Origin: Candidatus Woesearchaeota archaeon
GTDB lineage: Archaea > Nanobdellota > Nanobdellia > Woesearchaeales > JACPBV01
DNA length: 14,835 nt
Direction of reading: 5' to 3'
Assembly: GCA_016180165.1 (NCBI GenBank)
Contig: JACPBU010000127.1
Location: forward strand, 1 to 14,835
Position numbers and translations under genes: made by a program. Position 1 is the stretch's first letter; every line of letters begins with the position of its first letter. Below, in pieces: positions 1 to 9,700 of this stretch. The notes beneath the pieces are model-generated. The model made no database searches, was not told the DNA's origin, and worked only from the letters and a program-made list of their open reading frames with translations.

Positions 1-21
1 CGATTCATATACATTATCCAT
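1..21 (-). CDS. Possible 5' end of a leftward gene (first 7 codons)
   Basis: Reading leftward, an ATG at 21-19 opens a frame of seven codons (M-D-N-V-Y-E-S) that runs off the left edge without a stop. Seven codons alone say nothing about function. The support is the upstream context: a GGAGG lies seven bases before the ATG, and a TTTTTATA element is centred about 27 bases upstream. The gene would point the same way as the downstream tRNA-His and away from the giant gene on the right. The product cannot be recognised. Confidence 0.35.
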
Positions 22-28
22 AATAATG

Positions 29-33
29 CCTCC
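29..33 (-). promoter_or_regulatory. Shine-Dalgarno-like GGAGG before the left-edge ATG
   Basis: On the minus strand GGAGG is followed by seven bases and then ATG, a good ribosome-binding-site geometry. It decides in favour of the ATG at 21-19. It conflicts with the TATA-like element at 45-52: if that element set the transcription start about 25 bases downstream, the GGAGG would not be in the transcript. Confidence 0.4.
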
Positions 34-44
34 GTAGTTCTGGG

Positions 45-52
45 TATAAAAA
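45..52 (-). promoter_or_regulatory. Box A (TATA-like) candidate for the left-edge gene
   Basis: The minus strand reads TTTTTATA here, close to the archaeal box A consensus. Its centre is about 27 bases before the ATG at 21, the spacing expected for a leaderless transcript and similar to the spacing in front of the giant gene at 705. It competes with the GGAGG model at 29-33, so only one of the two is likely to matter. Confidence 0.35.
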
Positions 53-145
53 CTCCTCTGATTATTGTTTGTTTCAGCGTGATCTGGAATAGTTTTTTGA
101 TTGCTGCTAATTCATTGCCACAGAGCATGTTAATAAAGAGTGTAG

Positions 146-217
146 GGCGGCTGCCGGGAATCGAACCCGGTCCAGAGGCTCCACAGGCCTCTACGCTACC
201 ATTACGCCACAGCCACC
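146..217 (-). tRNA. tRNA-His (anticodon GTG)
   Basis: The minus strand folds into a complete 72-nt cloverleaf. The acceptor arm pairs GGTGGCTG with CAGCCGCC as eight pairs including one T-G pair. The eighth pair is an encoded G-1 opposite C73, the identity element of histidine tRNA. The D arm is GCGT/GCGT around AATGGTA. The anticodon stem is GAGGC/GCCTC with loop CTGTGGA, so the anticodon is GTG. The variable loop is short, and the T arm is CCGGG-TTCGATT-CCCGG. The bases after C73 are CTAC, so the CCA tail is not encoded and must be added by the CCA-adding enzyme. No intron is seen. It charges histidine for CAC/CAT codons. Confidence 0.96.
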
Positions 218-264
218 AATACTGCGAACTATAAGAAATTCCTTTGTTAATGAAGACAATCAGC

Positions 265-314
265 TCGCATGTTCATTACTACGCGAGTACAATATATAAA
301 TCTTTCGCATGTTC
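265..314. repeat. Direct repeat of tcgcatgttc flanking a TATA-like element
   Basis: The decamer tcgcatgttc occurs at 265-274 and again at 305-314, exactly 40 bases apart, on either side of the TATA-like element at 291-300. The left copy overlaps one arm of a small inverted repeat, CTCGC (264-268) and GCGAG (283-287). The arrangement could be a paired operator for a DNA-binding regulator; this is only inferred from position. Confidence 0.45.
291..300 (-). promoter_or_regulatory. Strong TATA-like (box A) element, probable tRNA-His promoter
   Basis: The minus strand reads TTTATATATT, a near-ideal archaeal box A. It would start transcription near 270, giving the tRNA-His precursor a leader of about 50 bases. 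A closer AT-rich stretch (TTTCTTATAG, about 229-238) is too near the tRNA to be its box A at normal spacing. Because the element is nearly symmetric it could also fire rightward, but no convincing gene lies at the right distance on that side. Confidence 0.35.
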
Positions 315-676
315 GCTGATAATAACCAAATGCGTTGTGATTCTTTTCCCGGCTCTGCTACTACCTATCAAATAACGTGTTGTTATTTCCTAGCAGCTCT
401 TGTGGCTTGGCTCGTGAGCTGAACGCTTCTTGTTTTGTTTTTATACTTAGCCCTTGCCTTTTGTTTGCATTGTGTTTGCAACCGGCTGCAACAAATGGTA
501 TTGCTCCTGTCAATAAAATTGTTAGTTGCGTTAAACTAACAGTCAGAGCACATGACCTGTTGATAAATTGTGACTTCATTTAAGATAAGAATTAGCAAGG
601 GCTGCAAAGCAGATACCTAATTTGCTCAGATGATTTTTAGCAGAATCAGTTAAGATATTTTCTAACACGCATAAGC

Positions 677-682
677 TTAAAA
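677..682 (+). promoter_or_regulatory. Box A of the giant gene (leaderless start)
   Basis: TTAAAA lies at the centre of the near-palindrome AGCTTAAAAGCT (674-685). Its centre is about 25 bases before the ATG at 705, so transcription would start at or next to the ATG, giving a leaderless mRNA. No Shine-Dalgarno sequence precedes the ATG, which fits. An in-frame TAA at 678-680 lies inside this element, and no ATG, GTG or TTG codon follows it in frame before 705, so 705 is the only reasonable start. Confidence 0.55.
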
Positions 683-704
683 GCTGAAAATAGAATTAAT
701 ACTG

Positions 705-3700
705 ATGAGTAATGACGCAAACCGCGATATCGTCACCCAGCTAAACTTAATAAGACGTTTACAGAAAGCACTAAATGGTTCTAATGAAGAAGAACAAACT
801 GAAGAAGAATATTTACAACAGCTACAAAGAGAACAAGGTAATGATTACATCAAACCAGAGTGGGATACTCGGCCATTACATCCAGACTTAACCAAAGATT
901 TTAGGGATCTCCTTGAAGCACATGAGCGTGAATATGACACTATCTACATTGCCGCCCACAGCCTTGGGGGACTGGTGACACAAAAAGCGCTCTTCGACGC
1001 ATGGCTGGAAAACAACAATGGGACAAATGCTGATTATCGATTCCTCAGCAAGGTGAAAAAAGTAATATTGGTGGGTGTGCCCAATGATGGCTCTGCCTTC
1101 CTTGAGGCGTATCAGGCAGTCTATCAATTCCTTGTCAACAAAATAAGCAAATACAACAACATGTTCAATATCAACGGGGAGCTTGTCCAATATCTTAAGG
1201 AGGGGCTTAGCGTTCCTCAGGTGCCCGGCATTGACTATTATGTTGTTGCCGGAACAAACCCCTACCAGTTTGGGAGCCTGTTAGGCGCTGGACAGGATGA
1301 TAAGGCGCACGACGGGTTAGTCACCATTGAGAGCGCCCAGCATGTTGGGGACTCCTACATCAATGACCGCTGCAAAGACTTCTGGGATATCAATGTCACC
1401 CACACCATGCTTATTGAGAATGACCTCTCTAGAAGACTCATCGAAAAAGTAGTTGCAAAGGAAATCCTCAAAGGAGGGTATACCCTTGCGCTTGGCAACA
1501 CTAAATTCTTCCAGGCAAGAATCGAAGGATGTGACAGCAGGAATAAATATGCGCTTATCGGAAAGGTGCTCAAGCCTGAAGAGAAATATGATCCAAGCGG
1601 ATGCAGCTGCGGCAACAAAGCCTGCGGCGAAGGTGAGACTGAGCTTAACTGCCCAGCTGACTGCTTTACCGGAGCCCCGGCGGGCATTGACCTAAAAAAA
1701 GCCATCCTGATTTTGATTATCATCGCAGCCGCATTTTTTATCTACCGCCGTAAGAAGAAAAAAAGGGGGAGCCACAAGCTGGAATATTCAAGGATTCCGG
1801 CGCTGTTTTATTTTAAAGGTGCCTTTCAACACATCGGAAAGGCAATTTTACTCGCTTTTTATCGCGCCATTTCTGCCTACAACTTCCTTTCCTCCTCAAT
1901 AAAAAAGAGGCTGCATCATTTCAGGATCAAACATTTCTTAACTTTGTTTGGAATTCCCCTCATTATCATTTCAATTATTGCATTGCTTACGCTCCTGTTC
2001 CCACCATCTTATACGGGCAATGTCATCCTCACGAGGGAGACTTTAACGAGGGAAAAAAGCATCACTGAGGAGATTTCTTTTATGCTGAAGGAGAATGGGA
2101 CATTGCCCTGGATTCCAGAAACAAGTGGAGCGATAACATCTGTTTTGGTGGATGCCGAATTTACGCGGGATGCTGACGCACGCCTCTTTTTAGAGGGAAA
2201 TGGGGAAAAATTCCTTTTGCTTGACACCAGGTCAATTATAAAAAAAGAAAAGGAGGATGCATCATTATATCCGTGGGATGAAACCGCGGGTGATGAAACC
2301 GGAGGGATTGAAAACAGGGGTGATGAAACCGGAGGGATTGAAAACAGGGGTGATGAAACCGGAGGGGGTGGAACCTCGGATGATGAAATATTGCCTGAGA
2401 CCCTTCCAGAAACAAATGGCTCTGCCGGACAAAATAAAAGCATCTTGATGCAAGGTGAGGTACCGGAAAATTCTGCAAACAGGGTGATTGGGAACCTCCA
2501 TTCTTCGGGTAGCCAGAAATATTCTCAGGCAATCGGGGTGGATTCCATCCATGAATTCTCAATAGGGACAGATGGCATGTTTATCCCACAGCGGCTCTGC
2601 ACTGCCTGGAAGGTCAATGGCATTCCTGAAGCCTGCAATGGGAATTCAGCGTGCTGCTCTTTCCTTGGCATGGAGGCTTCTGGAGAATGGAACAGCACAT
2701 TCTATGTGCCCTACAACAGATACTCGGCATCGCTGCGGAATACTGTTGAAGCGAAGCTTGTATCATATTATGTCAACCTTTCGGTTCCATCGTCTGATAT
2801 CCGGGCTGCGGCTCCCCTGCTTTTTGCTGCAGATTTCCTGCCTCCGGGGATTTCTGTCGAAAGATATTGCGAAGAAACATGCAGCCTTCCATCCCTCAAC
2901 GCTTCGTCCTATCTGCTCAGCTGGGAGGTAACCAGGGGAAATATATCTCTCAAGGAAATTAATTACAGGATTTCTGAGATTGTTGAGGGTGAAAATCTTC
3001 CTCCAAAGCCAACAGCAGCAATCCCCCCATTCAGAATGTTCAGTGGCGAAATAAAAACATTGGACTTAAACAGTTATTTCACTGATCCTGAAAATGATAA
3101 GATGGTGTTCAATGCCTATCCTGCAAACAATATCACCTTTTATATCAACGGCTCCATCGCAACGATCGTTCCCGACAATGGATTTGAAGGCAAGGCATTC
3201 AGCTTCTTCTATGCGAGCGATGGCATCTACAATGGGACTTCCAATGTTTTTGAGATAGAAGTCAAAGCAGCTCTTTTTGGGGAACCTGAAACGGGCAATT
3301 TATCTTCGTTTAAGATTCAGGATGAGATTCAGGATGAGATTCAGGAAAAGCCAAAAGTTAGGCTCAACGAGCCGGTAAAATGGGTCAGGAAGGTAAATGC
3401 TTCGAAGGGAATCCAGCAGGTGGTCCTGCCTCCGGCTGAAGCCATCATCAACATAACAGTCAAGGATCTTGATGAAGGGGCATATGTCCTACCAACAGAT
3501 ATTTCCATCAATGACTCGGGGGGGAAGAAGGACCTCGCATCTTTTGCTCTCGAAAAGAGGCTTGGGAAAATTGTGATTGCTGAAGAAGAGATGATACAGG
3601 AAAAAGTCCGGAGGGTAAAAGAAAATGCGTCTGACATTTTGTTCATCGAATCTGTCAACCAGCGGCTTTTGGAGCTTGAGAACCAGAAAAACTCAATAAC

Positions 3701-6700
3701 GGGATATGCTGTTGCGAAGAGAGAAGAGGGCAAGGGCATTCTCACAAAATTCTTTGAATGGCTGTTTAATGCAGAAATAACTGGTTATGCTGTGCTTGAT
3801 AACGCAGGGGGAAGCGGGATTGCTGATAGCGCAATACTCTCCTTTGCGAACCCCCTCAATGCAGTTGAGATTGAGTATTTCACCGAGGGGCCGACATCTT
3901 TCGAACGGAATGTCTCAAAGTCTGCAAAATCAATAACCATCAGCTCGGCAACGCATTATGAAGATATCATCGCCTTTAGCTCCCTGCAAAGAGAGGCGCC
4001 ATTGGGTAACATCGAGTTGTTCTGGCTCATCAATGGGACAAGGCAAAGAGTTTCTTTTGAGCCATTTGACACCAACAATAACTCACTGGTAGATTATATT
4101 GAATGGGTGGTGCCTTCGCTCTCCAACCAGACGTATGAGCTTTCGCTGTCTATCATCAATGTGCAGAGCTATCCGCCGCTCGGGGGAAATTGGACTGTGC
4201 GCTTCAACGTGACGGGAACTGCCAACCTGACCATCGCTGCATCCAATGGAACAACCTACCCAGAATTCTTTATTGACAATGTTTCCACGATACAGGACAT
4301 CCTCCCGATTGAGCTGAGATGCAATGAGACAAGGCTGTGGAGCAGGAATGAAACAACTGCTGACAGCTCGGTGTTGTTTGTGCTCGGGAATGGCTCTGAA
4401 ATGGATCTGGGACAGGCAATTGGCTCAAGCTTTAACTTAACCGGCATAAAGGCAGTAAACTTCTCCTGCAATTCAACAACATACCATACCATCGTGGAAT
4501 TAACGACGGGAGAGCACCACCAAAGCTTTACTTTTGGAAATATCACTGCTTATGCGCATAATGATGTTGGGCCCGGCTGCACAGGAGCTCCTTATTCTGA
4601 TGGGACAGGGCAGGCATGCACTACAACTGGGTCATGCAGCGGGACATCTCCCTGCGAGACATACACTGATATGCCTACTTGCTTTGCTCAAAGTTGTACC
4701 TGGACTCCTGGATCAGATAACACCTGCATTGATATGGACAGCAGCTACTCATTGGACAGCACTGATGACTGCCATGTGCTTTCAGAATGTTCCAGCCATA
4801 TGGGGGCATCGTGCAGCTATTATAATGGCTTTGGCCACAACACTGGAGTTTGCGCCGATGATGGCTCAGGGGGAGTTACCTGCACCTCAGCAACAGTTTC
4901 GTCTGGAGAGCATGGTACTGGCCTTACCAACGGGGCTTCAGCAGATTTCCATGACGGCGACGAAAACAGCTCGTGCTACACTTCAGGATATGGAGAGATA
5001 TGCTCTTCTTCAGGAGGCAACAATCCTTCAGGAGATGGTGTATGTGCTTCGAGTGGAGGAAGCCCGAGCTGTATAACCTCAGCGAGCGGCGCGGTCTCCA
5101 TCGGCTGCAGGATTGGAACAGCATGCGCAGTAAGCGATTTAGGAACAACCAATGTCTTAAATGACTGCAGCAATGCAGGCTGGGCATGTGACTCCGCCCA
5201 AGATGGCAGTGGATTTTCTCAGGATGGTATCTGCGATTCCGGGGCTCCGGGAACGTGCAGGACATCAGACCATCTTTGCAACACCACCGGCTCACTCCAA
5301 TGGGGCGGCTGCACTGGAGCCTGTGCTGAGAATGACAAATGCGATGCCACACTGACAGATGGAAACTTTAACCCAGGCTACGGCACCTGTGTCAGCCAGG
5401 CATGCACCCCGGTATCGAACAATGAGATGTATCTTCCTACCGATGATGATTCAAATGATTATACCATTGCCGGCGATTCTGATGGTTCCCTCACCAACGG
5501 CTCAACCCACTCTACCAACCAGTTCGTCAATTTCACCGACAGCACTTATGGCCAGAGGTACCGTGTCAAAGCCATGTTCGGCAGCGGTGATGTTGATTTC
5601 AGCAACCTCACCATCTGGGCAAGCGATTACAAGACGGCTTTTAATGTCACAAAGCAGACTACCAGTATCCAAAACAACCATACTATCTATATTCCAGCCA
5701 CGCTCGGCATGGGAGTATATGTCTGCCATGGGGCGCATACTCTTGACCAGGTGGATCCCGACTGCAGCAACAAGACAGTATTTACCCATGCTCAGGCAAC
5801 TCAGGCTAATGGTTATGAGGATGGCAATGGATATTATGTCACTAACATCAACGGAATGTATGTGTTGAGCAACTTAAAGGGCTCGGGCGGCGGGCAGGCT
5901 GTGACAGATTGCGGCATCTTAAACACTTCCAACACAACTTATGAGCTGGCAAACAGCATCTCCGGAGGATCAACATGCATAACTATAACGGGGACTAACA
6001 TAACGCTGGACTGCGGGCAATATTCCATAACCTATGCAACTGTGTCACAGGGCTACGGGATTACCGTTTCAGGCTACAATTATACGACGATACGTAACTG
6101 CACCATCATCGAAAGCGGGGGGGCAGTCAGCAGTTCTTATGCCATCTACATCGTCAACTCAAGCCACGGCGCAATTTGGAATTCGACAATCTCAACAGCC
6201 GGCAGCAGCAATGTGGGAATCTATGGGACAACATCTTCCCAGAACTATTCAATCAATACAACCCGTATCGAAACGACGGGCAGCGGCGCTTATGGATTGT
6301 ATCTTGATTCAACATCAAATTATTTCACCCTCAAAGACAGCTTTATCACGACAACAAACGGCGGTGCCTACGGCGCCTATTTGTATGGTGTTTCAAACAC
6401 GACGCTTGAGAATGTCAACATCACGACTTCTGGGATGACCTCTTATGGTGTGTACCTGCAAACGGCGTCTCCGACAGTCCAGACCACTAATACCTCAATT
6501 ATAAGGAGCAATATCACGACAACGCAGCAAACTGGCTATGGAATCTACCTCCAGGCCGGAGCAAATAATACCTACATGCTTGGGCACAACATCACCACCT
6601 CTGGTGTTGACGCACACGGCATCTTTGTTTCATCTTCTTCTTACAATGAGATGAGGAATAATACGCTTAAGACAACTGATGCGAGCGCTTCCTCGATTTA

Positions 6701-9700
6701 TATCTATCAATCCTCTATAAGCAATTTAATGGAAAAAAACAGGATAACCTCATCTGCCGGGGATGCTTTCAGGCTTACCTATCTCAGTACCGACCCAGGA
6801 TTCCCCCCAGAAAATAACAACCTAACCAACAATTCAATGTCTAATGTTTTAGGATATGAGGTGAACACCACTGTCCTTACCCTGCCATCATCTAATGCCA
6901 TAAACCGGACATACCTTATTGACCAGCCCATAAGGAACTACTCCTTCAGCGCCTGTGATGAATGGATGGGGTGCATGCAGGGTGCAACATTCACCTTCCG
7001 CTCAACGGCATTTGGCGAAATATACTATTTAGGGCCTATCAATGGCACTGGGACAAACCTTAGCCAGCATATTCAAATCCATAACCTCTCCATTCTGGTC
7101 AATGACACCGTAAATGACGGGACACTTAACAGGACTGCAAACCTTTCTCTTTTTAATGTTGGAGACAGGGGCATATCAAATCCCCAGCTCTTAAGGAATG
7201 GGGGGACGTGCGACCTTACCACAAATCCGCAATGCTACAACTTCACCAGCCTTACTGCGGCAACAGTCAGATTCAATGTCAGCTCATTTTCCAATTATAG
7301 CATAGGGGGCGCAGGTGATGTCACGGCGCCGATTGTTTCCATCCTTTCACCGCTGCACCAAAATTATTCGGGCAGGAATATTACCTTTAATGTTTCTCTC
7401 GATGAAAGCGGAAGCGCATGCCAGCTGTCGCTCAACGGCTCAGGCAATATCTCGATGACTGCAATCAATGCGTCGTTCTACAACTATGTGAACTCTTCAG
7501 TCAACACAGGATACCAAAATGCTACTTTCTTCTGCAACGATACTACCGGCAATATGGGCACTGGAACAGTATTCTTCAGAGTGACCATCAATGATAGCTG
7601 TACAACAGGCCAGGAGTGCTCTATCAACTTTGACCTGAATAACTGCGTGGATATGAGCGGCGATAATATTCCTGATTCCTGCACCAACCAGACGCCTGAC
7701 TGCCCGTTATTTGTCGGAAAGTCCTGCGATTATTGGAATGCTGGGGCAACCCAGGGAATCTGCACCAACAACAGCGTCTGCACCGGGGTAAATATCGTTT
7801 CGGGAGAATATGGTGTCGGATTAGTCGGAGGAAGCGCGGCAAACTTCCATTCAGGGAATGAGACCAATGGATGCTCATTGGGTACAGAAGCGATGATTTG
7901 CAACACCTCAAGCCCTACTCACGCCGGCTACAACCCGACAGGAGATGGCATGTGCATCGACTCCTCCTGTATGATGGGGGGGGCTGCGATACTAGATTGC
8001 GGGGATTCCCTTTGCCAGACAAGCGATGTGGCGGATGCAAAGTTTACTTCATCGTGCACACCAGGATGGGCGTGCGATTCTGCAATAAACGGCTCTGGGT
8101 TTTTCCAGGATGGCATTTGCAACGATGGAGCTCCCGGAACCTGCCAGACTGCTGGGCATTTATGCAATACCACCGGGACGCTTATGCTGAACGGCTGCTC
8201 AGGAGTATGCATTGAGGGCTCTCCCTGCGACGCGACTTTGACCAACGGCAACTTCAACACCTCTTACGGAACCTGCACGTCTGGAAGCTGCGTCCAGTCC
8301 GGAAGCAACAGCGCGCCTTCTGTCACAAAACCAACATTCAACAATACTGCTCCCAGCTCAAATGATGATCTTAAGGCGACGTCAACCTATTCAGACCCTG
8401 ATACCAATCAGGGAACGGTGTATTTCCGGTGGTGGAGGAATCTAAGCAATGTGTTCAACGAGACATTCACTTCAGTGGCAAGCGGGACAGTGCTGACGTC
8501 AAACATAAGCCATACCAACTACACTAGGACTGATATAGTCAATGTTTCCGTGTATGCCAATGACGGCCAGGTCAATTCTGAAACGAACTGGAGCATCAAT
8601 CTCAACATAACCAATGGGCCTCCGACGGTTACAGCACCCGCCCTCAATGACAGCACACTTTATGCCTTTGAGGACCTGCAGGCAAGCACCGTCTACACCG
8701 ACCAGGACACCGACCTTGGGCGTGTGGTGTTCATGTGGTATATCAACGGAACAAATACTGTTAACCAGACATTTACTGGCGTCGTCAATAACACAAATGT
8801 AACAGCCAATTTCAGCCATACCAATTTTTCACGGTTTACCACAGTCACCGTCTGGGTGATAGCAAACGATTCGCAGAACAGGTCTTCCAATGCGTCAAGC
8901 TCAACGCTTACCATCTCAAACCATGCGCCCACACAGAATGCGCCCGTCATCAATACGACTTTTGGGTTTAACACCACCAACGAGGACCTCTATTGCTATA
9001 ATTCCTCAACATTTGATGGTGACAGGGATTTTGTCAAGAATTCTTTTGCATGGTACAAGAATGGGACTTTGAATGCGACGATGCCAAGATTCGGGGGGAA
9101 TCTGGTACTTTATATACCATTTGACCATGAAGAGCCAAACAGCATAGCGCTTGACTATGCAAGACAGAACAATGGGACTTTACACAACAACCCGGTATGG
9201 GGCTCAGACGGCAAAGCTGAAGGAAACTATGAGTTCAATATTTCAGGATATATTGATGCCGGCAATCATTCAAGCCTTGATATGAGCCCGGGTGATGCTT
9301 TCACCATTGAGGCGTGGCTCAACACTTCCGCCAACAGCACGACAGGGGAGACATGGGGGTATATTGCCGATGACAGGGTAAGCTCTAACTCAACTTTGGT
9401 TGAAAGTGGTGATGATAGCAAGGTCATCAAAGGGCCAGGAAATATTGTCTTGTTCTTTTATGAGAATGCAAATTCCACCTCAAATGTCACCGCTGTCGAG
9501 ATTGACCCCAATGGGACGATTATTGCAAAGAAGCAGACAGCATACCTTGGAGGGGGGACTGATCCTAATGGGATTGAAGTTGGAACTGGAGTCTATGCAG
9601 CTGTGAATGGAAGGGAGGTCTCGACCTTCCAGGTTAACGCAAGCGGCACGTTCCTCAACAGCAGGATAGACAATCTGACATTGGTGAATGCAGATGCCCT

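Larger units (their letters stand above)
218..704. other. AT-rich intergenic region between tRNA-His and the giant gene
   Basis: This 487-base gap separates two divergent units. It holds a repeated decamer around a TATA-like element (265-314) and the box A of the giant gene near its right end. Two short overlapping frames occur: 361-579 on the minus strand (72 codons, with a hydrophobic N-terminus ending in V-A-A-G-C that resembles a lipobox) and 377-583 on the plus strand (68 codons, with a hydrophobic stretch). They lie almost exactly antisense to each other, neither has a good ribosome-binding site or well-placed box A, and at most one could be real. No RNA gene, terminator or mobile element was recognised. 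Confidence 0.6.

Noticed and set aside
229..238. TTTCTTATAG (minus strand) as the tRNA-His box A
   Set aside because: It lies only about 12-21 bases before the tRNA 5' end, so initiation at normal spacing would fall inside the tRNA.
377..583. 68-codon plus-strand frame as a missing signal peptide of the giant protein
   Set aside because: It has a hydrophobic stretch but is in a different frame, ends at a TAA more than 120 bases before 705, and the giant frame itself has a TAA at 678-680, so one indel cannot join them.
2289..2368. CRISPR-like array
   Set aside because: The 30-bp units are directly adjacent with no spacers, and are in frame within a coding sequence.
2009..2562. Long minus-strand frames over the 30-bp repeat
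   Set aside because: They are open only because a repeat whose length is a multiple of three avoids stops in several frames. The products are low-complexity and the plus frame carries the recognisable domains.
4534..5076. 180-codon plus-strand frame overlapping Cys-rich module A
   Set aside because: It lies inside the giant frame, its translation shows no domain pattern, and the main frame has ordered Cys landmarks conserved in module B.
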